From NCBI RefSeq assembly GCF_900631945.1, contig NZ_UZWE01000035.1, forward strand, positions 1 to 33,947: DNA of 33,947 nucleotides, written 5' to 3'. Of the stretch, positions 1 to 7,559 are shown in pieces. Under the pieces are notes generated by a model. It was given only the letters and a program-made list of their open reading frames with translations, made no database searches and was not told where the DNA came from. Position numbers and translations under genes: made by a program. Origin of the DNA: Paracoccus haematequi (lineage in GTDB: Bacteria; Pseudomonadota; Alphaproteobacteria; Rhodobacterales; Rhodobacteraceae). Each line of letters starts with the position of its first letter. Positions within the stretch are counted from its first letter, which is position 1.

Positions 1-13
1 CCCCGCATAAGAT

Positions 14-29
14 ACGTCGTTAACGACGT
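14..29. repeat. Perfect 16-bp palindrome
   Basis: The sequence ACGTCGTTAACGACGT is identical to its own reverse complement. It lies about 35 bp beyond the broken 3' end of a serine resolvase gene, so it may belong to a transposon remnant or be a recombination or operator site. Its role is not known. Confidence 0.5.
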
Positions 30-63
30 CGCTATGCACGTGTCTTAGCCGATCACCCCACGC

Positions 64-219
64 TCAGGCAGGCGGTGGCAACCGGGCGGTTACGACCGAA
101 CTCACCTGTTCCTGGAAGAGCTTAGTGCAGCCTGCCGCAGTCAGTTCCCGAAGCTGGGCCTCAAAGCCTGCCACCTGCTCAAGCGTGCTGGTCCGGGCAT
201 ATCCGACGATTGCCGTCAT
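64..219 (-). pseudogene. Serine recombinase (resolvase/invertase) N-terminal fragment
   Basis: The fragment begins MTAIVGYARTST, the N-terminal strand of the resolvase/invertase catalytic domain, with the nucleophile Ser in the YARTST motif. It continues through the region ending FREQVSSV-like (here FQEQVSSV), then runs into about ten unrelated residues and a stop. Only about 42 of the usual 180 to 200 residues remain, so the active-site arginines and the DNA-binding domain are lost. The ATG at 219 is the family's usual start; the longer reading frame to 285 adds residues with no family likeness. This is a dead remnant, probably of a Tn3-like transposon or another resolvase-bearing element, cut at about position 100 by a later rearrangement. 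Confidence 0.75.
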
Positions 220-285
220 GGTCGATCTCCTGCCAATAAGATGTAAGACGTTCGGAGCGACGGACTGCCAAATGGCGAAACCCAC

Positions 286-600
286 TCCATTGACAGCTCA
301 AATTGACAAACCCTGACAGAGTCACAGGGGCAGGACCTATTGGCAGGTCAGCAGCAGCGGTGGCGCAATCTTTGGAATAGGTATGACGCCGGGCGGCAAG
401 TTGCCCCTTTTGAAATTAGAAGGGACCCGTAAGAGGGGGTCATGGGTCAGCAAATACGACTTCAAAAAGGTCGGTTATTAATACGCTGTTATTGTTCTTC
501 ATTATGGCTTTGCGTGTTTTAAGAAGGCGCTTTGAGCCTCTCCTCCGCCTTTGTCAGTTGCTCTGTCCATCCCTGGTTAAGAAGAAGCAGGAGCGTTACA
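286..600. other. Non-coding stretch between resolvase remnant and integrase
   Basis: I see no supported gene here. The sequence is AT-richer than most of the window. It contains a weak inverted repeat at about 430 to 455 (GGACC/GGGTC type) which could end transcription of the integrase gene, read leftward. Very short reading frames occur but have neither a convincing ribosome binding site nor recognisable products. Confidence 0.5.
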
Positions 601-1914
601 TCAAGCAGCCCTTGGGATAGAAGGGTGAGCATCCGCGCCGGTCCACCCCGCATACCGCAGTTTGCTGAGTGCTTCAGCTTTGCGCGGCAGAGAGGTTCCG
701 CCAGAGTAGACGCCATAGGTCATTGTCTGCTTCTCGTGCCCCACAATGTCAGCGACGATGCCCTCAGAAACCTCAGCGTTTTCTAGGATCGTGACCACGG
801 TCTTTCGGATGCTGTGGAAGACATGCTTTGGACCAAAGCCTTCGGCAATCTTGAGCTTCCCAAAGCGCTTGCCAATGGCACTGGACCGGCTCCCATACTT
901 GTTTTCGGTATCAAGGCCCGAGAGCACATAGCCATCGCTGCTCTGCTGGACTAGCCGCGCCAGCGTCGGTGCCAGTTCCGCATGGATTGGCACTTCCCGT
1001 TCTCCCTTGCGGGTCTTGGCCTCCACGATCTGGATATAGCCCTCGTAAACATCGGAAACCCTGAGGCTGCACAATTCCTCAATCCGACAGCCGGTCCACA
1101 TACCCAGGCGAATGAGGTCCGCAAGCTGATGGTCCGGCTTGCGCTTGCTCTCTGCCGCCCTCAGCAGCCCCAGAACCTGAGCATCGGTGAAGGGCTCCCA
1201 ACTGCCTGTGCTATCTGTCTTAGCGCGTTTCTTGCGGTCACCTGAGAGCACGTTCAGGAAGGGGTTGTCTTCGCGCTCCATGAGTTCGGCATCCTGCATG
1301 AACTGCCAGTATGTCCGAAGGGCTGTGAGCTTCCGCTTTATGGTAGCGTGCTGCACGCCCCGTCCCTCGAGCTCCACAATCCAACGCTTGACCGCCTTCT
1401 GCGTGATCTTGTCTGTCGTGGGGAAGCTCTTGGCGAACTCTAGGACGTCCGAACGCCGCATATCAGCCGTTTTGACTTCCACCCTTTGCTTCTGAACATT
1501 CACGAATGCGTCCAGATGCTCGGTGGTCAGGATGAACTCTGATCGGACGAGGCCAGGAAGCGCCGCAGCATGGTTGGGATTGACGCGAGCCAGCTTGGCG
1601 GCCTGTTCCGCAAGAATATCATCATAGTCCATGCGGAGTTCTGGGTCGGCTGCGGCCTTCTGATAGTCTTGACGCCATTCCAGAACGGTTGCCATGAAAT
1701 CTGCGCTGAGCGGCGAAGTCCCTGTCCGATATGCCTCGAACTCAGCTTTATATTTGGCTGCCAGCGGCTTGGCCCTGATCACGGCAGTCGAACGGCTGTC
1801 GGTCCTGAGAGACTGCACGATGCGCTTCTTGCCGTCGTAATAGGGCCTTAACTTCTCAGGCACCTCAATCTCAAAATACCAGCCCCGTCTCCGTTGATTG
1901 ACATAGTCTGCCAC
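601..1914 (-). CDS. Tyrosine recombinase / phage-type integrase
   Basis: A full-length 437-residue site-specific recombinase that would integrate and excise a mobile element. The N-terminal part (about 1 to 60, with 'RRRGWYFEIEVPEKLR') is the DUF6538-like arm-binding region common in alphaproteobacterial integrases. The middle (about 130 to 215) is a SAM-like core-binding domain. The catalytic domain follows from about 240, with Arg277 in 'TGCRIEELCSL', His367 and Arg370 in 'HSIR', His393 in 'GHE' and the nucleophile Tyr403 in 'GVYSGG'. All expected catalytic residues are present, so the enzyme may be active. A tRNA/tmRNA-like CCA end lies about 85 bp upstream of its start, the usual place for an attachment site, which would put its element to the left and partly outside the window. 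Confidence 0.93.
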   Translation of the reverse strand: MADYVNQRRRGWYFEIEVPEKLRPYYDGKKRIVQSLRTDSRSTAVIRAKPLAAKYKAEFEAYRTGTSPLSADFMATVLEWRQDYQKAAADPELRMDYDDILAEQAAKLARVNPNHAAALPGLVRSEFILTTEHLDAFVNVQKQRVEVKTADMRRSDVLEFAKSFPTTDKITQKAVKRWIVELEGRGVQHATIKRKLTALRTYWQFMQDAELMEREDNPFLNVLSGDRKKRAKTDSTGSWEPFTDAQVLGLLRAAESKRKPDHQLADLIRLGMWTGCRIEELCSLRVSDVYEGYIQIVEAKTRKGEREVPIHAELAPTLARLVQQSSDGYVLSGLDTENKYGSRSSAIGKRFGKLKIAEGFGPKHVFHSIRKTVVTILENAEVSEGIVADIVGHEKQTMTYGVYSGGTSLPRKAEALSKLRYAGWTGADAHPSIPRAA

Positions 1915-1997
1915 AGGCCATCCCCCACACGCTTACCCCACACGAATGCATCGAAAAACGCAGTTATTCAAGGGTTTTAGTGGGTTATGCCTGCTCA

Positions 1998-2022
1998 GGT
2001 TCGCCTCCCCTCGGCTCCACCA
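1998..2022 (+). other. Candidate attachment site: tRNA/tmRNA 3'-end-like sequence
   Basis: A 25-nt stretch starts GGTTCG and ends CTCGGCTCCACCA, which resembles the T-loop, acceptor strand and CCA of a tRNA or, because of the GCTCCACCA end, of tmRNA. No full tRNA can be folded from the bases before it: the 5' half of the T-stem does not pair with CCCCT. A partial copy of an RNA gene's 3' end beside an integrase gene is typical of an att site, so I read it as attL/attR of the integrase's element. This is inference; no second copy was noticed in the window. Confidence 0.45.
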
Positions 2023-2133
2023 GTCTATCAAAATCATTACAAAACAAGTAGTTAGCGGAAATTCTCTGCCATGCTGCCTGCCTCATTCTGCCCAGGTTTT
2101 TGAGGGGACAGCATCACGCCATCCCCTGCCGAC

Positions 2134-2616
2134 TCACACCCGGCTCACCTTGATAAGCCCGGCCTTCATGGCTGCCCGATAAGTCACCTCCCCGTGCCCC
2201 GGAAGGGTCATCAGGATGCCGCCCCCGTCGCGCCGATGCCGGATGCCTGCCGCGGCCAGCGCCTCGGCCACGGCCTCAGGGTCGATCTGGTCCAAGGCTT
2301 CGCGGTAGCTGGTCGCCAGCCGGTCAAAGCCCGATGCGTCATTGTGCATCATCAGGTCACGAACGGCCTTTTGCATGTCCCGGTGCAGGCGCTGGTCGCT
2401 GCCCACGAACTCATCGAACAGCTCAAGGTCATGGACCCCAGCGCCCTCTAGGCGGCTGCTGATAGCGCCGTGGAAGCCGTCATAGACTTGCTGCACCTGT
2501 TGGGCGATCTTCGCCGGTTCCTGCCCAGACTGCTGCGCTAGGCGCTCGATGACACGCTGGTCAATCTCGCCCGTTTCCGCGACAGCGTTGATTGCCGCAA
2601 CCTGGGCGCCCGGCAT
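2134..2616 (-). CDS. Hypothetical protein, probably 5'-truncated
   Basis: I do not recognise this family. The reading frame is alpha-helical and charged: a Glu/Gln-rich stretch over residues 15 to 45, then 'HDLELFDEFVGSDQ', then a compact C-terminal part with 'GGILMTLPGHGEVTYRAAMKAGLIKVSR', which looks like a small beta-rich end. The first ATG is at 2616, but the frame stays open with coding-like residues (linker rich in Ala, Arg, Pro, Glu) up to a stop at 2728 to 2730, with no ATG, GTG or TTG in between. The true start was therefore probably lost. It lies in a decayed island between an integrase and IS remnants, and a phage or plasmid origin is plausible. Function unknown. Confidence 0.5.
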   Translation of the reverse strand: MPGAQVAAINAVAETGEIDQRVIERLAQQSGQEPAKIAQQVQQVYDGFHGAISSRLEGAGVHDLELFDEFVGSDQRLHRDMQKAVRDLMMHNDASGFDRLATSYREALDQIDPEAVAEALAAAGIRHRRDGGGILMTLPGHGEVTYRAAMKAGLIKVSRV

Positions 2617-2833
2617 GGTGCTGTTGATTAGCGCGGTGATGGCCGTCTCCGCTTCATCGGATACGGGAGTTCGGGCTGGCTGTCGAGCGTGGGCGAATCT
2701 ATGATGCTCTGCGGGCTCTATACGAAATCAGGATGGCAGCAATTAGGTGAGAGTGAACCGGTCGTCACGCGCGGCCGCCCAGCGGGGGAGCATTAACCGG
2801 CGTCAAGACGGCCGCCAACTAATACCAACGGCC

Positions 2834-3125
2834 CTAAGCATTGACGGCTTTTGCACGTGTAGCAATTGATCGGACGCACTCGAGGTCGTTTGCAAAGTCG
2901 TTCCAGGCTTCGCAGCATCGGTCAACGATGGCGTCGTAAGTGTCGAAGACGGAGAAGGCGAGGCGGTTTGCCCGCAAGTAGGCCCAGATGGTCTCGACCG
3001 GGTTCAGCTCTGGCGCATAGGGCGGGAGCGTCACGATGGTGATGTTGTCGGGGATACGCAGAGCGCTGGAGCCACGCCAACCTTCTTGCCGCAGCCTTTC
3101 TCTGAAGGTTATGGGCCACTCAAGA
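2834..3125 (-). pseudogene. IS630-family transposase, C-terminal fragment
   Basis: The frame reads '...ALRIPDNITIVTLPPYAPELNPVETIWAYLR...', the C-terminal part of the DDE domain of IS630-type transposases, where the Glu of 'LNPVE' is the last catalytic residue. It stays in frame back to about 3125, although the first 15 or so residues no longer look like the family. The rest of the gene (helix-turn-helix and the first two catalytic Asp residues) is absent. It ends in a stop at 2834; the sequence TAATACCAACGGCC at about 2820 may be what is left of the terminal repeat. It differs from the neighbouring IS630 copy, so two separate elements landed here. Confidence 0.75.
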
Positions 3126-3176
3126 CACCCAGTCTTCCAGACTGAATCCTGTCGCGCCCGCTAGAGCGCGTTGCGT

Positions 3177-3583
3177 TTAATCGGTTTCATATCCGGCGGC
3201 TTTGAAGAAATTGTAGCATTCCTCATCGGTGAAAAGATCGCAGACCTGCCCGACAGCGTGCCAGAGAGCCTCGTAGGTTCGCGCGGCGGCTCTCCGGATC
3301 AGGGCCTTGAGCTTTGCGAAGGCCATCTCGATCGGGTTCAGATCCGGACTGTAGGGAGGCAAGAACAAGAACCACGCGCCAACGGCGTTCATGGTCGCCG
3401 CTGCCTTGGGGCTCTTATGCGATGACAGGTTGTCCAGAATGATCACATCGCCGGGTCGCAGTGTCGGTGCCAGTTGGGTTTCGACATAGAGTTCGAACAG
3501 TTCGCGGTTCATGGCACCATTGATCACCCAGGGCGCATCCAGCCGGTCATGGCGCAGGGCAGCGATGAAGGTCTGGGTGTTCC
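3177..3583 (-). pseudogene. IS630-family transposase, C-terminal part, split by IS66
   Basis: The remnant reads 'TQTFIAALRHDRLDAPWV', then 'RPGDVIILDNLSSHK' (second catalytic Asp), then 'LPPYSPDLNPIEMAFAKLK' (catalytic Glu), and ends 'FFKAAGYETD'. This is the C-terminal half of an IS630-type DDE transposase with intact motifs. The homology stops exactly where the left end of an IS66 element begins at 3584, so the N-terminal half was separated by that insertion and is not seen elsewhere in the window. Apparent coding upstream of 3583 in this frame is IS66 DNA read backwards. The outer end of the element is probably near 3162, in the sequence CTAGAGCGCGTTGCG just beyond the stop codon. Confidence 0.85.
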
Positions 3584-3668
3584 GTAAGCGGCGTTTGAAC
3601 CCCACGTTGCTTGGCTGACGCGCTGCTGCGAAGTCCTTTCCATCGGTTGATGGGGACTGCGTTTCGCA

Positions 3669-4079
3669 ATGTGTGCCAAGACTTCGTTTCTCACTTCCTT
3701 GGGTGTCGAGATATATGCCTCCGGCCATCGCCGGTGGCCGGATGAGGTGAAGGCTCGGGTTGTCGCCGACACACTGGAGCCGGGTGCCACGGTGAACGCG
3801 GTGGCGGATCGCTATGACGTGCAGCCGAACCAGCTGTCTGCGTGGCGGCGGTTGGCCAAGCAGGGCAAGCTGGTGCTGCCAGCTATAGCACCTGACGCGC
3901 CGGTTTTTGCGCCGCTGGTGGTTTGCGATCCGGCGCCAGCACCCCCTTCCTGCGACAGGCGGCCGGCTGAAGAGCAGATCCGGATCGTAATCGGCGAGGT
4001 GAGGCTCGAGCTGGCCGCGGACACGCCTGCGGTTCGGCTGGCCGAGATCGTTCGTGCTCTTGGAGCCGCCGGATGCTGA
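3669..4079 (+). CDS. tnpA: IS66-family accessory protein TnpA
   Basis: A 136-residue protein with an IS3/IS66-orfA-like helix-turn-helix: 'RRWPDEVKARVVADTLEPGATVNAVADRYDVQPNQLSAWRR' spans about residues 21 to 62. A variable linker follows, then a conserved C-terminal strand 'EEQIRIVIGEVRLEL', and it ends 'IVRALGAAGC'. It is one of the two small proteins needed with TnpC for IS66 transposition. The ATG at 3669 lies 85 bp inside the left end, and the length is normal. Its stop overlaps the tnpB start by 7 nt, so the two are probably translationally coupled. The gene looks intact, but the element cannot move on its own because tnpC is broken. Confidence 0.88.
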   Translation: MCAKTSFLTSLGVEIYASGHRRWPDEVKARVVADTLEPGATVNAVADRYDVQPNQLSAWRRLAKQGKLVLPAIAPDAPVFAPLVVCDPAPAPPSCDRRPAEEQIRIVIGEVRLELAADTPAVRLAEIVRALGAAGC

Positions 4080-4426
4080 TGCCGTCTCAGGGCATGCGGA
4101 TCCTGGTGGCGACCAAGCCGGTGGACTTCAGGAAGGGGCATGACGGGTTAGCGGCGCTGGCGCAGTCGATGCTGGCGGAAGACCCCTTCACCGGCACGAT
4201 CTTCGTGTTCCGCTCGAAGCGCGCCGACCGGCTGAAGATCCTGTTCTGGGACGGCAGCGGCCTGGTGATGGCTTACAAGCGCCTCGAGGCCGACAGCTTC
4301 ACCTGGCCCGCTGTCCGGGACGGCGCCCTGACCTTGAGCCGAATACAGTTCGAGGCGCTTTTTGCTGGCCTCGACTGGCGGCGGGTCCGGCCTCTGGAGA
4401 TTCCGAAGCCGGACCTTGCGGAATGA
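4073..4426 (+). CDS. tnpB: IS66-family accessory protein TnpB
   Basis: A 117-residue IS66 Orf2 protein with the family's hallmark segments: 'VATKPVDFRKGHDGLAAL' near residue 12, 'FVFRSKRADRLKILFWDGSG' near 44, then 'LVMAYKRLE' and 'FTWP'. It has its usual length and overlaps tnpA by 7 nt. Its biochemical role is not settled in the family, but it is required for transposition of IS66-type elements. A gap of 54 nt separates it from tnpC. It is intact here but stranded in an incomplete element. Confidence 0.92.
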   Translation: MLMPSQGMRILVATKPVDFRKGHDGLAALAQSMLAEDPFTGTIFVFRSKRADRLKILFWDGSGLVMAYKRLEADSFTWPAVRDGALTLSRIQFEALFAGLDWRRVRPLEIPKPDLAE

Positions 4427-4480
4427 CTTAAACCACAGAAAAGACGAGCAATATCAGGTTGACCGGGCTATGATCGCGAC

Positions 4481-5407
4481 ATGTCTGCAGTCCCGTCCAT
4501 CGACCTCTCTGTCATCCCCGAAAGCCAGCATGCAGCTGTGCTGGCGGTGCTGCGCGAACGGGATGCGTTGCGGGAAAGCAACCGGCGGCTGGAGCATCTG
4601 ATCGCTGAGCTGAACCAGGTCGTGCATGGCAAACGCTCGGAGAAGCTGAACGACGACGAGCGCCAGCTGGCTTTCGAGGATCTCGAAGCTGCCGTTGCCG
4701 AGGCCGAGACCCGGCAGGATGCGGAGGCTCGGCCCTGCACGCCTTCGCGCCGGGCTGCCCGCCGCAATCGCGGGCATCTTCCGGAAAGCCTGCCGCGCGT
4801 CGAGCAGGTCATCGAACCGGACAGCCTGCTCTGTCCGTGTGGCTGCGGTGAGATGCACCGTATCGGCGAAGACCGGACCGAGCGGCTGGACATCGTGCCG
4901 GCACAGCTGCGGGTCATCGTCACCGTCCGGCCCAAATATGCGTGCCGCCGGTGTGGCGAGGGGGTGTCTCAGGCACCGGCGCCCGCACACCTGATCGAGG
5001 GCGGCCTGCCCACCGAGGGCGCCCTCGCATATGTCCTGGTCAGCAAATACGCGGACCATCTGCCATTGTATCGCCAGAGCCAGATCCTCGCCCGGGCCGG
5101 GGTCGAGCTGCATCGCAGCACGCTGGCCGATTGGGTCGGCAGCGCCGCCTTCCACCTCGGTCCGGTGGTCGATCGACTGGCCGAGCACCTGAAGACGTCG
5201 ACCAAACTGTTCATGGACGAGACACCGGCCCCTGTGCTCGACCCCGGCCGGGGGCGGACGAAGACGGGCTATCTCTGGGCCCTGGCGCGCGATGACCGCT
5301 CATGGGGCGGGGGAGATCCGCCTGGTGTGGTCTTCACCTATGCGCCGGACCGTGGGGGCGAGAATGCAGAGCGCATTCTGCAGGGTCGGGATCGACCATG
5401 TCGGTAG
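4481..5407 (+). pseudogene. tnpC: IS66-family transposase TnpC, truncated
   Basis: The remaining part has the N-terminal coiled coil (about residues 20 to 75, 'ALRESNRRLEHLIAELNQ'), a zinc-finger-like segment 'CPCGCGEMH' near 118, a second Cys pair 'CRRCG' near 154, and the start of the DDE domain with the first catalytic Asp in 'FMDETPAP'. It is cut soon after 'GGENAERILQG'. A normal TnpC is about 510 to 540 residues; here about 302 native residues are followed by six foreign ones and a stop at 5407. The second Asp and the Glu of the active site are missing, so it cannot be a working transposase. Confidence 0.88.
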
Positions 5408-7559
5408 CCGAGGCCTTCACAAGCAGCTCCATCGCCGCCCGCAGAGTCGATGGCGACGGGATCCGGTCACGCGCTTCGACTGCGGCGATCAGATCGTCTG
5501 CCATGCGCGCCTCGAGCCAGGTGAACAGCTCATGCGGCAGCGCGCTTCCGGCCGTGCGGAGCCGTTCCAAGCGGAGCGTCAAGGCCGTGATCTGACGCTC
5601 CGCAGCCGTCAGCAGGGCTGTGTGCAGTTCGCGCGCTACCTCAAGGACCTTTGCCCGCCATTCACCCCTGATCCCCCGGTCGAGAAGATCATGCGCGCGT
5701 CCCGTTCCTAGCAACGCCACAACCCCGGCTACAGGCCCAAGGATCAGCGCGCCCGCAGGGCCCAAGACCACCAGGCCCAGGATCGCCCCCCCGGCCTGTC
5801 CTGCGCCGGCCAGACCGCCACGGATGGTCAGGTCGATGACTAGCCATGCGGGCAAATCCTCAACCGGGATCTGTCCTGTCCACGCCTTGTGGGCTGCGCG
5901 AACCCCACCGATGATCGTCGCATAGAGCGGCACAGGCACTTCCGCCAATCCGGCGGCTGCCTCAAGCGATCGGTCCACGAGGCTCTGGACATGATCGAGG
6001 TCGAAGCCGCTTGCGGTCGTCACCATTGGCGCCCAAGGCTCATCCAACGCTCGGGCCTGTGCGGCCAGATCAGTATCGGCGATGACCGGAACGTCGGGGT
6101 ATTTTGCGAAATGGTCTTGCAGCAACGAGATGCTGGTGCCGCATTTGACTTGGACCGGAACGCCGTCAACGATCAGGTCGTAACCAGGCATTGTGGCACT
6201 CTCGGGCAAGACTACGTCGTGACCCTCTTCGATCAGCTGCGCCATGACCAGCTGCTCGGCGCTGTAGCCCCGCAGCGCAACCCGGGCACCCTGAGAGGCG
6301 AAGTTCTCGACATGAACCGCAACATCTAGCGGCGTGTCGAACTCGGTCACTCGCGAGAAATCAACGGCAGCCAGCACTGCCGGATCGACCGCGGCCGCGT
6401 GATAGAGCATGTCGCCCGCAGTCAGACCTGCAACCAGAGCGGTGTCTTGGCGGTCGGTGCTTTTCTCGACAGCGATGCGCGCACCCCAGAGACCGGGCGC
6501 CTCCGCTGATGTGGGAGGAATGCTCGTAGACATAGCAGCGCTGATTGTCTCGGCTAGGCCGCGAACTGCCTTGCGCTGCTTGCCGTTGAGATGACGCAAC
6601 TCGGTGTCCGGCATTCGGTGAAGCCCTCGAAACGCGTCTAAGAGCGCGGCCATCCCGTTATCCGCACCCTGACCGCGCACTGCCAAAAGGATCGCGACCC
6701 TCGCGGCGGCAACCCCGCGGGCGGCGCTGGCCCGGCCGCTGATTGCCAAATAGCCAAGGGCCGCGCTGCCGGCGATGACTGTCACGGGATTAATCATCAC
6801 GAACAGTAGCGATGTGAGCGTCGGTCCGGCAACGAAAGGGATCACGGCAGACAGCTTGGCAGCGGCGATATAGGGCGCAAAGCCCACCGATCCAATCGCG
6901 CTGGCCATTGCGGCCCATCCGCCGCCGGCAAGGACCGTAGCCGAGATTGCTTGCTGCCCTTTGCGAATGGCCGCCCCAACCTCTGGGTCCAACTCACCCC
7001 GGACGCTTGCCGCCGCAAGGCCCTCCATCATGACCATCATCTCATGTGCGATGACATCTGGGAAAGTCACAGCCGCCCGCGCGCGCCTGCGGGCGCCCGT
7101 CGCACGGCGCAGCAGCAGCCGTCCCGACCGACCCATAAACGACAGCTCGGCGTCCGTCCTTGCCTGCTGCGCGTTGGCCACGGCGGGGGCGAGGATTTCA
7201 GAGGCGCGGACGGCGATGGCGGCGGTTTCCTCCTTCAAGGCTCGGGATGAAAGAGGATACAGATCCTGCAGCCCCAGGCCCTGCTTTACGGCGAACCACA
7301 GCCCTGCCCGCAGCGCATCCGTCGAAAGCGGCCCGTCCATCAGGTCCTTGGCGAAGGCGGTCACACGATCAGCGCCCTGCTTGTCGTCAGAGACAAGCTT
7401 TCGCCGGGCGGCCTCGCCCATGGCGCCTACAATTTTCGAAAGCCGGGCGGCGTTCAGGAGAGCCAAGAGGCCACAGATTTCCTGGCGAGACGCGTCGCCC
7501 AGACCGGCGGCGATGTGGCGGGGAGAGGGAGCGGCCTGCTGGCAGATCATGTTCGGCAT
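5334..7559 (-). CDS. Large membrane protein with PD-(D/E)xK (Mrr-like) nuclease-type core; possible defence effector
   Basis: I do not recognise the family as a whole. Of 741 residues, 1 to 200 are mostly helical. Residues 205 to 275 are strongly hydrophobic and Gly/Ala-rich, enough for two membrane segments. Residues 428 to 500 have the pattern of a PD-(D/E)xK nuclease fold: Glu435 in a helix ('GYSAEQLVMAQL'), Asp461 in 'GYDLIV' and Gln470-x-Lys472 in 'VPVQVKCG', the QxK form seen in Mrr-type enzymes. Residues 575 to 620 form a glycine-zipper-like hydrophobic segment ('GGAILGLVVLGPAGALILGP'), followed by a charged helical tail. The last 18 or so residues come from IS66 DNA read antisense, so the native C-terminus is lost. 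Membrane segments on both sides of a nuclease-like core, on an island, suggest an anti-phage or conflict protein, but that is inference. The start is ATG 7559, or possibly 7550. Confidence 0.75.
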   Translation of the reverse strand: MPNMICQQAAPSPRHIAAGLGDASRQEICGLLALLNAARLSKIVGAMGEAARRKLVSDDKQGADRVTAFAKDLMDGPLSTDALRAGLWFAVKQGLGLQDLYPLSSRALKEETAAIAVRASEILAPAVANAQQARTDAELSFMGRSGRLLLRRATGARRRARAAVTFPDVIAHEMMVMMEGLAAASVRGELDPEVGAAIRKGQQAISATVLAGGGWAAMASAIGSVGFAPYIAAAKLSAVIPFVAGPTLTSLLFVMINPVTVIAGSAALGYLAISGRASAARGVAAARVAILLAVRGQGADNGMAALLDAFRGLHRMPDTELRHLNGKQRKAVRGLAETISAAMSTSIPPTSAEAPGLWGARIAVEKSTDRQDTALVAGLTAGDMLYHAAAVDPAVLAAVDFSRVTEFDTPLDVAVHVENFASQGARVALRGYSAEQLVMAQLIEEGHDVVLPESATMPGYDLIVDGVPVQVKCGTSISLLQDHFAKYPDVPVIADTDLAAQARALDEPWAPMVTTASGFDLDHVQSLVDRSLEAAAGLAEVPVPLYATIIGGVRAAHKAWTGQIPVEDLPAWLVIDLTIRGGLAGAGQAGGAILGLVVLGPAGALILGPVAGVVALLGTGRAHDLLDRGIRGEWRAKVLEVARELHTALLTAAERQITALTLRLERLRTAGSALPHELFTWLEARMADDLIAAVEARDRIPSPSTLRAAMELLVKASATDMVDPDPAECALHSRPHGPAHR

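Larger units (their letters stand above)
3584..5386 (+). mobile_element. IS66-family insertion sequence, right part missing
   Basis: The left end GTAAGCGGCGTTTGA at 3584 is of the type that starts IS66-family elements. The three expected genes follow in order (tnpA, tnpB, tnpC), with tnpA and tnpB overlapping. The element stops inside tnpC at about 5386, where the sequence changes to the 3' end of an unrelated gene on the opposite strand. The right inverted repeat is missing and the two flanks do not match (IS630 on the left, the membrane protein gene on the right), so no 8-bp target duplication can be shown. A deletion or recombination after insertion explains this best. Confidence 0.85.

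Noticed and set aside
519..716. 65-codon frame overlapping the integrase 3' end
   Set aside because: Most of it lies inside the integrase gene in another frame; there is no ribosome binding site or family likeness.
1980..2022. Full tRNA gene ending in CCA
   Set aside because: The 5' half of the T-stem does not pair and no acceptor, D or anticodon arm can be found; kept only as an att-like fragment.
3131..3143. AGTCT-TCC-AGACT hairpin between the two IS630 remnants
   Set aside because: The arms are short and there is no T-tract or link to a gene start; it is likely a chance or leftover sequence.
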